Of a DNA stretch of 64,000 nucleotides, positions 1-12,100 are shown piece after piece. Under the pieces are notes generated by a model that had not been told where the DNA came from, made no database searches, and worked only from the letters and a program-made list of their open reading frames with translations. Origin of the DNA: JACPUW01 sp049115495 (lineage in GTDB: Bacteria; Bacteroidota; Bacteroidia; CAILMK01; JACPUW01). Position 1 is the first letter of the stretch. Each line of letters opens with the position of its first letter. Where the stretch lies: the NCBI GenBank assembly GCA_049115495.1, contig JAGDZV010000013.1, positions 1 through 64,000 on the forward strand, in the 5' to 3' direction. The position numbers were made by a program, and so were the translations under genes.

Positions 1-3000
1 GAACTTAAACCATTGTCATCAGAAATACTTGCCACAACTGGTGCATTTGGTGCGGTGATATCAACCACAACACTCATACTGCTTGATGTGCTTGATGTGT
101 TACCAGCCGTATCTGTTGCTTCAGCTGTAATGCTGTATGTACCTTCATTCAAACTTGTTCCAGTGTGATCATAGGTCCAATTACCTGATAGGTTGGTTCT
201 GGTAGTTCCAATACTCACACCTCCGATGAAAACTTCAACTTCACTACCAGCTTCTGCTGTTCCGGTAAATTCTAAGGTCTGATCACTTGTGACTTCATCT
301 GATGAGCTTGAGCCGCTATCAGTTGAGATGCCTGATAATACTGGTGCATTCGGTGCAGTAATATCAATTTCAATTTCTAAGTAAGCACCATATGCTGATT
401 GGTTACCTGCTTTATCAGAAACTCGAGCTATGAATCCCGTGTGGCTTCCTTCTGCAATGTTAGTACCTGTATAATCAAATGTCCAATTACCTGATGCATC
501 TACGTTAGTAAAACCTAATGAAGAAGTTCCTGAAGAAGTTGTTAGCAATAATTCTAACCTTCCTAATGCTTCTGCAGTTCCGCTAATCACAAGTGACTGA
601 TCATTGGTGATTTCATCACTATTGCTTAAACCGCTATCGGTACTAATGCTAGAAACAACAGGAGAATTTGGTGCTGTAATATCAATTTCAACGCTCAATG
701 CACTTGAAGTACTTGAAGTGTTTCCTGCAGTATCGGTTGCTTCTGCTGTTACACTGTAGGATCCTTCCAAAAGTGTTGTGCCTGAATGATCGTAAGTCCA
801 ATTTCCTGAACCATTTGCTGTGGTTGTTCCTATTGATACACCACCAATAAACACTTCTACAGAGCTTCCTGCTTCTGCAGTTCCGCTAAACTCTAAAGTC
901 TGATCACTTGTCACTTGGTCTGAAGAGCTTGAGCCGCTATCGGTTGATATCCTAGATACAATTGGAGCATTAGGTGCTGTTTCATCAATTTTAACGCTTA
1001 ACGCACTTGATGTATTTGAAGTATTGCTTGCGGCATCAGTAGCTGTAGCGGTAAAGCTATATGTACCTTCTGATAAGGTTGTGCCTGTGTAATCATATGT
1101 CCAGCTGCCAGCACCATTGGCAGTTGTAGTACCCATTGATACACCACCTATGAAGACTCCAACAGTACTATTGGCTTCAGCTGTACCTGAAATTTCTAAA
1201 GTTTTATCATTTGTAATTTCATCAGAATTACTCAAACCACTATCGGTTGAAATACTTACTACTACCGGTGCGTTTGGTGCCGTAAGATCAATTACAACAG
1301 AAAGCGGCGAAGATGTATTGCTCGTATTACCGGCTGCATCAGTTGCTTCTGCCGTTACGCTATAAGAACCTTCAGCTAGTGTTGTTCCAGTATGGTCAAA
1401 ATCCCAATCTCCAGAACCATCGGCAGTTGTTGTTCCAATTGAAACACCACCAATAAATACTTCTACCGTACTATTAGCTTCTGCTGTTCCACTAAATATT
1501 AAGGTTTGATCTGTTGTGATCTCATCCGTAGCGCTTGATCCGTTATCAGTACTTATAGAAGCTACGGTTGGCGCACTTGGAGCAGTAACATCAATTACTG
1601 CTGTAAAGCTGCTACTTGAGTTGCTATTGTTACCTGCAGTATCCATGGCCACGGCTGTAATACTATATGTTCCCTCTGCCAAGCTGGTACCAGTATGGTC
1701 ATAGGTCCAAGTTCCGCTACCATTGGCCATTGTGTTTCCAATTGAAACACCACCTATTGAAACGGTAACTCTACTTCCTGCTTCTGCTGAACCAGAAATT
1801 AACAAGGTCTGATCAGTTGTGATTCCATCCGTTCCACTTCTTCCTAGGTCAGAAGAAATTGAAGCAATCGATGGCGTACTTGGCGCAGTAGCATCAATGC
1901 TCACATCAAAATCAGCGCTTGCTGCGCTTAGGTTGCTTGCTGCATCTTGAGCCTTAGCTGTGAAAACATACAAACCATTCGATAATGTTGATGCAGTATA
2001 ATCAAAGGTCCAAGAACCAGTGCCATTTGCAGTGGTGCTACCCACATTGGCTCCGTCTCTAAATACTATTACCGTGCTGTTTGCTTCTGCAGTACCTGTA
2101 AATACTAATGTTTGATCATTGGTTTTACCGTCGGTACCGCTTAATCCATTGTCATTGGTTATGGCGCTTATTACTGGTGCATTTGGTGCTTTTGTTACGT
2201 TTTCATCAATTTTTACGGAAAAAGCAGATGATATGGAACTCACATTTCCAGCTGAGTCTGTGGCTATTGCAGTAATACCATAAGTATCATCCGCTAATAT
2301 AGAACCTGTGTTATCGTAAACCCAATTCCCACTTCCATTAGCTGTAGCGCTTCCAATAGAAACGCTATCAATAAATACTTCAACCTTAGAATAAGCTTCT
2401 GCCCTACCATAAAAAATTAAGGTTGAATCGGATGTGATTTCATCGTTGCTGCTAGCGCCGTTATCGGTACTTATTGAATCAAACAAAGGAGCATTTGGGG
2501 GTGTTGTATCTATATTTAGCTTAAATGAGCGGCTTTTAAAACTATTATTTCCGGCAGTGTCCATTGCTATTGCCGAAATGTAATAAATACCTTCTGCCAA
2601 ATTCGTACCCGAATAATCAAAAGTCCATTCTCCATTTCCATCAACCATATCAGTTCCAATAGAAACACCATCGGCATATAGTGTTACTCTACTACCTTCT
2701 TCTGCAGTACCATAAAAAAGCAGTGTTTGATCAGAAGTTAATCCATCTGAGCTGCTTGATCCCGAATCATCAGAAATTGAAGATATATTAGGTTTAGATG
2801 GTAAGGTAACGTCAATTTCTAATTCAAAATCATTGCTAAGATTACTCAAATTAGTGGCAGAATCTTGCGCTTTGGCAGTAAAAACGTAAAGCCCTTCAGA
2901 TAGTGTTGAATTTGTATAGTTGAACTCCCAAGCACCTAAAGAACTGGTTGATGTATTACCAACACTTGCGCCATCTCTATAGATTATTACCGTACTGTTT

Positions 3001-3110
3001 GCTTCTGACGAACCAGAAATAATTAAAGTTTGGTCATTCGTAATGCCATCGCTATTGCTTAAACCGTTATCATTAGTAATTGAGCTTATTAGAGGAGGAT
3101 TTGGTACTTT
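1..3110 (-). repeat. Array of at least ten bacterial Ig-like repeats of giant protein
   Basis: Ten repeats of about 305 bp, each ending in the linker DITAPNAP or a variant. Linkers fall near 2805, 2505, 2205, 1890, 1585, 1280, 975, 675, 355 and 50. The body of each carries SGTAEAGSxVEVF, GNWTYDHTGT and a SVTAEATDTAGNTS-like strand. This is the Big_13-type Ig fold common in large adhesins. The array continues past the left window edge. Confidence 0.85.
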
Positions 3111-6100
3111 AGTATCTATAACAAGATTCTTATTATTACTTAATGAGTTTGCACTGCCTGGAGAAAACAAGGTTAATATGGCATTATTACCCGCTGCATC
3201 TTTTATTGAACCACCATTTAAAGTCAAGCTTGTACTGTCAACGTAAGCTAAATCGGTAGTAGAATCACCTGCTTGAACCTTATAAATAAAAATCCATTCA
3301 TCACTCCCCGAACCACTAGCATAATTGGCTTTTTGATTGGTGGTGCCGGTCTCTAGTTCAATTTGCGGTGTACCTGTTGCATAAACAATCTCATCAAAAT
3401 GTACTACTATTTTAATTTCGTCGTCTTGTTTATAATTACCATTATCTGTTGATGAAGTTACACTACTCACAGTGGCTCCGGAATTATCAATTACAAGGTC
3501 TTTGTTAGCACCCAACGATCCTGATTTACCCGGTGCAAATAGCGTTAAATTGACATCATTTCCATTTACATCCTTAATTGAACCGCCATTTAGGGTTAAT
3601 GCAGCTGTACTTGCATAGTCAAGATCGCTTGACTCATGAGTTGAATCAATTTCATAATAAAATGATAAAAATCTACTTGAACTTCCTGAAGTATATTCTA
3701 CTTCGGCATCAGTAGTCCCTGTTTCTAATAAAAGCTTTGGCGTTCCTGTAACGTATACTAGGTCATCAAATCTTAAAGTAATAACTACAATATCATTCTC
3801 CTTGTAATACCCATCGCTGTTTGTACTAGAAACAGCTTGTATTTTGGGTTTGATTCCGTCAATTTCCAAATTTTTATTATCAGCCAAGCTATTATTGCCT
3901 AAAGGTTGTAAATCCAATATAGCATCAATTGTCATAAACTTAATACTGCCACCATTTAAACTGAGTGCGGTTTGAGAAGTATATTCCAAATCGCTACTAT
4001 TATCACCTTCTTGCACGGTATATTCAAAAGTTAGGGTATCTGTACCGCTGCCTGATATATAATCAATTATTCGATCAGTTGTACCCGTTTCTAATTCAAG
4101 TTGAGGCGTACCTGTAACATCCACTTCCTTATCAAAAACTATATTTATTGATATTACATCTCCGATGACGAAAGTTCCGTTTGCATTAATTGAACTTACG
4201 GATAAAACAGTTGGTGTATCTGTATCAATAATAAGATTTTTGTTTGCCGAAAGAGAATTTGAATTGCCAGGATTAGGCAACGTGAGTACTGTTTCATTGC
4301 CATTTTTATCCAAAATGGTTCCGTTGTTTAACACTAAAGATGAAGAAGCGACATAGTCTAAATCTAATGAAGAATTACCAGCCTGTACTGAATAACTAAA
4401 TGTAAGTGTATCAGTTGTAGAGCCTGAAGAATAGTTTATCACTTGGTCATTTAAGCCTGTTTCTAATGTTATTTGTGGAGTCCCTGTAATACTGACTGGT
4501 TCAGAAAACACCACCTGAATATCAATATTATCTCCTACCGAATAGACGCCATTAGTTTTTTCAGAAGTGACATATAAGACTTCTGGAGCTAATCCATCAA
4601 TAATTAGGTCTTTATTGTCACTCAAACTATTTATGTCAGATGCAACTGGTAGTAAAAGAGTGGCGTCGTTGCCACTTTGACTTTTTATAGTACCGCTGTT
4701 CAAAACAAGAGCTCCATTTGATTGTACATCCAAATCGCTAGAAAATTCTCCACTTGAAACATCATAACTAAATATCAATTTGGTAGATCCTGAACCAGAA
4801 TAATAATCGACTACAGCATCGGTAGTTCCGGTTTCTAACCCTAACTGTGGAGTTCCTGTTACAAAAACGGCCGCATTAAACTCAACTACAATATCAATCT
4901 CATCGCCAATAATATACGTATCATTAGCATTAGTTGAAGTTACAGATACAACAACTGGGCTTTGAGACTCAAATGCTCCAATATCTGTATCTCCAACACG
5001 TGCTTGCCCTACTTGATCCTTAGAAGGGGCATCAACATTTGATCCAGAATTAATTGCTGGGCTACCAATGCCTAACGAAACCGATTTAAGATTAGACCCT
5101 GTAAAAGTTGCTAAAGCATTCAGCTCAGCATCAATTGGGTCGCTTGATGTACCCTTTAAATCACCTGTACTTGTAGTAAATATTTGGCTTCCTATATCTC
5201 CCAAAAGGTTATAGCCATTCGATGTTATAGTTCCGGCCAAATCAGGCTTACCATTAGCATTTATATTATCAGCAATAATGGTATTCTTTATGGTTAATTT
5301 ACTAGAGTTTAAAATATAGTTATGAATTCCGCCCCCACTACCATAGGTGGCAGTATTGTCAGAAACTGTACAATTAATTAAATCAACAACACCTTTAAGA
5401 AGCGAAATGGCGCCACCGTTTGAATCTGCATCGTTCTCATAAAAAGTACAATTAACGAAGACTGAAGTGTCTGAATTTTCTATAAAAACAGCCCCGCCAT
5501 CATCTATTGTATTATTTTCAGAAAACTCGCAATTATTTATTGTTGCCCTTTCCATTAAGAATAATGCTCCACCATTTGAAGCGCTATTTGATCTAAATGC
5601 GCTATTTGAAAGGTTCAGGACTGCATTTGAGTTCATGAAAATTGCTCCACCATTTTCATCTGTTTCATTATTCTCGAAAATACAGTTATCAATTACCAAA
5701 TTAGATTCAGAATAAATCCCCGATCCATTGTCGGTATTTGTTTGCTTTCCATTTAAAATAGTCAAATCATTGAGTGATACTGTATCTGAGGTGATAATTT
5801 GAAATATCCCAAAATCAGATGATGAAGTATTTCGCTGTATAGTGACGCCCGACCCACCGTTTATCGTTATTGCTTTGTCAATTAATAATACATCAGATGT
5901 TAATGTTATTGTTGAAACACCATTGAATGTGATTTCATCGCCATCACAAACATCGGCCAATGCTTGGCGCAAGGTTCCAGCCCCTGAATCATTACCACTA
6001 GTAACTTCTATATTAGCTGATCCATTTCCTTCAATATCGAATGTATAAAGAGCCTCATCATCATCACTGTTGGCAATACTAATTGTTGCCAATCGTAATC

Positions 6101-9100
6101 CTGTTGCGCTTGGATCAAACTCAACTACGAACTCTTGAGATCTAGAAGGTAGTATAAAAGTATCAGCAGGCTGAGAAGTAATCGCAAAATCACTAGAATT
6201 GGTACCGCCAATACTCACTATTGGAGTACCAGTTAAACTTAATGTGCTTGCTCCTATATTTTCAATTGTAAATGTTTTTGTGACTGTTCCGCTTAATACT
6301 CTAGCACAACCAAAATCAGTATTATCCAGAGTACTTGGTGTATTATCTGACTTTTCAATTTCAATGCTATTTCCTTTTACGCTTATCTCGGGCAATCCTG
6401 AATTGTATATTCTGACATGCCCCGCATTGGCTGCCTTGTCGTCGTTATATGGTGCACCCGCTGCCAAAATTGTTCCGTCAGCCGATAATGACACTGACCA
6501 ACCTAACTCATTAGAACTCGTTTCGCCATCTATATCTGAACCTAATTGAACCCACTCACTGTTAGAATCATCCCAGATAAAAAGACGCACATGACCGGCA
6601 TTGCTTGCAAAACCATCATTTGAGCTGCCACCAGCAGCAATTAAATTTCCGTCGTTTGAAATTGATACGGATCTACCAAATTTATCTCCTGTTCCTTCGC
6701 CATCTAAATCTTTTCCTTTCTGACTCCATTCTCCTAAATCGGCATTCCATTCAAAAATACGAACGTGACCTGCGTCAGAGCCAGTCCCATCATTATTAAA
6801 GGCTCCGCCAATAACTGTTTTACCATCACTGGAAATAGATACTGCTGCACCAAAACGATCACCCTGGGCTTCACCGTCAATATCTAATCCTACTTGTTGC
6901 CAATCTTCATTCGTTTCGTCCCATTCAAAAACACGAATATGTCCAGCATCTGAGGCCGTTCCATTGTTCGAAACGCCTCCTATGGCAAGGGTTTTGCCAT
7001 CATCTGAGAGTGATACTGACCTTCCAAAATTATCTCCCTTCGCTTCGCCATCAATATCTGACCCTATTTGTTCCCATTCAGAATTTAGTGAGTCCCATGC
7101 AAAAACTCTTGCATGTCCCGCATCACTCGCTTCGTCGTCATTTTTGTATCCTCCTATAGCCAAAATATCCCCATTGCTTGATAGGGAAACAGATACACCA
7201 AAATTATCATCACTTGCTTCTCCATCAATATCTGACCCTAACTGAGTCCATCGAACATTTACACTATCCCATTTAAAAACCCTGACATGACCTGCATTTG
7301 ACCCACTATCATCATTATTAATAGCGCCAATGGCTAGAATCTGACCATTGCTAGTTAGAGAAACTGATATACCCGAATTATCATATGCAGCTTCTCCTTC
7401 AATGTCTTGCCCCACTTGATCCCATTTAGTGCTATCAACATCCCATTCGAAGACACGAACGGCTCCCGAGTTTGTCCCATTCCCATCATGGTACCTTAAT
7501 CCTGCAGCCATAATCCCACCATCATCTGATAAGGAGACCGCCCAACCCATATGATCTCCTTTTATGTCACCATCAAGGTCAGTTCCTTGTTGATTAGCAT
7601 TACTCAAGTATTTATTTTTTTCAATTACTCCAACTCCTTGAATCGAAAAAGTATAATTGGTTTCGTTGCTGTCGTTGCTCGCAATAGTAACTTCTGCTTC
7701 ATGAATTCCAATTGAACTTGCTTTAAACTCAATCTCAAAAGTCAAGGACCCTGAAATTCCTATTTCAGAATTTAAAGGTTGTTTCAACACTGTAAAGTCA
7801 CTTGCATTGGTACCAGAAATTGTAACTATTGTACTACCCGTTAACTCTAGAATAGAAACTCCATTGTTTTTTATTGTGAATTCATGAACTATGTTTCCAC
7901 CAATTGCAACACCTCCAAAGTCAGTCTCATCTATTAAAGATGGGCTTATATCACCATTTTTTATCTCAATGTCTTTACCACCTGTTATCATTATCTCTGG
8001 CTCGGGAATAAGGTTATAAACCCTTACATGGCCCGAATTTGTGGCAGTTCCGTCATTATAATAAGCTCCCACCGCCAATCTTGAAGCGTCAGAAGAAAGA
8101 TGAATTGCACTACCTGATTGATCATCAACTCCTTCTCCATTAAGATTCGTTCCTACTTGCAACCACTTTTTTGAACTTGAATCCCAAGCAAAAACGCGAA
8201 CATGACCAGCATTTGAAAACGAGCCATCATTTTCGTTTGCTCCTGCGGCTACCGTTTTTCCATCGCTTGATAATGAAACAGCAATGCCAAATAAATCATC
8301 AGCGGCTTCTCCCTTCATATCATCTCCCAATTGAATCCATTTATTGCTATTTGCACGATATTCAAAAACACGGACCTGACCCGTATTGGATGCACCCCCA
8401 TCATTTCGTGATGCTCCAATGGCTACTGTTTTACCATCATCTGACAATGACACGGATACTCCTGAATAGTCTTTACTTTCGCCATATATATCAGCACCCA
8501 TTTGAAGCCAAGCTCCTTTGTCAGCATCCCATTCAAAAATCTTTACTTGGCCTTCGTTGGTTGATGATCCATCATTTTGGATGGCTCCTGCCGCAAGAGT
8601 TTTACCATCACTTGATAAGGATACCGAAATGCCAAAACGATCGTCACTTGCATCACCATCAATATCTGCACCCATTTGGCTCCATTGGTTATTTACCGAA
8701 TCCCATTCAAATACCCTAACCTGACCGGCATCAGTACCACCATCATCATTTAATGTGGCTCCAATGGCCAATATTGCACCGTCACCTGATAAGTCAATAG
8801 ACCATCCCGATAGATCTCCAGAAGCTTCTCCATCAATATCAGACCCGAGTTGATCCCATTCATCATTTTTAGCATCCCAAGTATATACTCGTACATGGCC
8901 AGCATTGGCTCCGCTGGCGTCATTTTGAATAGCTCCGACTGCTAGGGTGAGACCGTCGTCAGATAAACTCACTGAATGTCCGAACCGATCGCCGTTTGAT
9001 TCACCCGTTAATTCTGAACCCATTAAAATCCACTCTTCATTTACTTCATCCCATTGATAAACCCTAGCTTTCCCTTTATAAGTACCTCTTTGTATTGCAC

Positions 9101-12100
9101 CTGAAGCCATAATATTTCCATTGCTGGATAAAGCCACTGAATACCCGAAGTGTCTGTTTTTTTGTGCCCATCCGTCAATATCATCACCATGAACTGTTGC
9201 CGTATCTTCAATAGACACAGAAGATGGAATTCCAATACCTTGAATTGAAAAAGTATAATTAGGCTCATCGGCATCATTACTCCCTATACTTACTAAAGCC
9301 TGATGTATACCCAACTCACTTGGTTCAAACTCAATTGTAAAAGTAACTGATTCTAAAACTTTTAAACTATCGCTTAATGGGTTTGCTGTAACTGTGAAAT
9401 TTGATGCCCCTATTCCTGAAATTGATACAAGGCCCTCATTTGCTAAAGTAAGGAGTGCATCTCCTTTATTATTAATAGTAAATGTATTGCTGATTGTGCC
9501 ATTTAATGGGGCTCCTCCAAAGTCTGTAGCGTCCATTAGCGAAGCTGTTGAATCACCATCAACAATTTCTAGGTCGTTGGCTCCAATAACTTCAATTTCA
9601 GACTGACCTAAACTAAATGCTCTAACATTTCCTGCAGAAGTAGCAAAACCATCATTTTCTACTGCACTTCCAGCTACAATTAACCCATCACCAGAGATGG
9701 CAACAGAATAGCCAAATTCATCGTTTGATGCCTCACCATCTATATCGTTACCTATTTGAATCCAATCAGCATTTGTTTCATCCCATTCGTAAACTTTTAT
9801 ATGACCAGCTTTTGTTCCATTTCCATCATTATACTTGGCACCAATGGCCATTATTCTTCCATCGCTAGTAAGAGATACTGATGTTCCAAAGTTATCACCA
9901 GCCGCATCTCCTTCAATTGCCGATCCTAATAAATCCCATTCGTTATTTATAGCATCCCAGCTATAAACCGTTATTTGCCCAGCATCGGTTCCTCCTCCAT
10001 CATTTAGAAGCGCTCCAATTGCTAATATTTGCCCATCGCTTGATAGACTCAGCGAATGGCCAAAAGAATCTCCACTTTTTCCGCCATCTAAATCATGACC
10101 TAGTTTGTTCCAAGCCTCATTTGTAGCATCCCATTCGTAAACTTGTACATGACCAGCATCAGTTCCTCCACCATCATTTTTAGTTGCTCCAATGGCAATT
10201 GTCTTTCCATCTTCTGAGATGCCAATAGAGCTTCCAAAAGCATCACCGCTGGATTCTCCTTCAATTGCATCACCTATTTGCATCCATTCATTTTTTGAGT
10301 TGTTCCAAGCAAAAACTTGTACTTGACCGGCATTCGATCCATTATCATCATTACCGATGGCTCCAACAGCCAGAATAGAACCATCGCTTGATATGGCTAC
10401 TGAATAACCAAAGGCATCGTCACTCGCATCGCCTTCTAAATCTACCCCCAATTGATTCCAGCTGCTGTCATTTGATTCCCATTCAAAAACCCTTACATGA
10501 CCGGCATTCGTTCCTGTTCCATCATTATTTAATGCTCCAATAGCCAAAATGTCGCCTTCTTTTGATAGTGCGATAGAGTAACCCGAATTATCACCTGATT
10601 TCTCGCCTTCAATATCATCGCCTAATTTGTACCAATTTTCCTTTTCTGAGTCCCAATTAAATACCCTAACATGCCCTGCATCAGTTGCGCTACCGTCATT
10701 ATATATTGAGCTAGATGCCAAGGTTTGGCCATTACGAGACAAAGCAACTGAATGTCCAAAATTATCATTGGCTACATCTCCTTCCAAATTGTTGCCATAA
10801 GAGTTTCCATTAGCTAATTTTGAATTTGACGGCGTTATACCAAGGCCTTGAATTGCGAAACTATATGTTGCCACCTCAGGATCGTTTGACGCTATCTGAA
10901 TCTCTGCTTCATGAATGCCTAATGATTTAGCTGTAAATTCAACAGTGAAACTTAGTGTGTCTGATTTTCCTATTTCAATACCTGATGGTTGTGATGTAAC
11001 TTTGAAACTATTAGAATTTGTACCACTAATTATAACGGTATCGCTAGCTAAAAGCTTTAACACTCCCTTGCCGGTGTTACCTATATAAAAGGTTTTCGTT
11101 ATTGTTCCATTTGTAGGCGCCGCACCAAAATCAGTTTCGTCTAATAATGAAGGGCTTTTGTCTCCTGTTACAATTTCTAATTCATCGCCGCCTATTACAA
11201 AAATTTCTGGTTCTCCTAAAACTTGTACGTGGCCGGCGTTTGTCCCATTCCCTTCATTTAAATAAGCCCCTGCAGCTAGGGTGTTACCATCACTTGATAG
11301 GGAAACTGCATAGCCAAACCGGTCGTTGCTAGATTCACCATCATTATCCTGCCCGCTTTGAATCCACTCTCCACTCAAAGCGTTCCACTCATAAACCCTT
11401 ACATGTCCAGAATATGTACCATTGCCATCATTTGCCGGAGCACCTATGGCAATTGTTTTACCGTCATTTGATAAGGAAACACTTTTTCCCGAGAAATTCT
11501 CATCTGACTCTCCTTCAATGTTAGCCCCTACTTGAATCCATAAACTATCCGTTGAATTCCATTCAAAAACTTTTACATGTCCTGAATTGCTTTTTTTATC
11601 ATCATTATTGGGCGCTCCTATTGCTACTATTTTTCCATCGTTTGAAATAGACACTGAAGTTCCAAAGTTGTCATCAGCCCCATCGCCTTCCAAGCTAATA
11701 CCTCTTTGTTTCCAATCTCCTGCTACCGCATCCCACTCATATACTTTGGCATGCCCTGCATCGGTTCCACCGTCATCATTTAAACGAGCTCCTACAACAA
11801 TTATATTCCCATCACCAGAAATGGCAACACTACTTCCAAATCTATCATCTGCCTTTGAACCATCAATATCCGAGCCTCTTTGATCCCATACTTTAGTGCT
11901 AGAGTTATAATCAAATATTCTTACATGGCCGGCACTTGTTCCAGCTCCGTCGTTTAGGGGAGCACCTGCTATAAAAGTTAGACCATCATCTGATATTGAT
12001 ACTGAAACTCCAAAGTTGTCATCAGCGTTTTCACCATCAATATCATTACCCCTAATCTTCCATTTATCGGTAGACAAACGCCAATAATAAATACGAACAT

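Noticed and set aside
1..3110. Regular ~305-bp spacing considered as a CRISPR-like or satellite array
   Set aside because: The units are coding Ig-like domains in one frame, far too long for CRISPR repeats.
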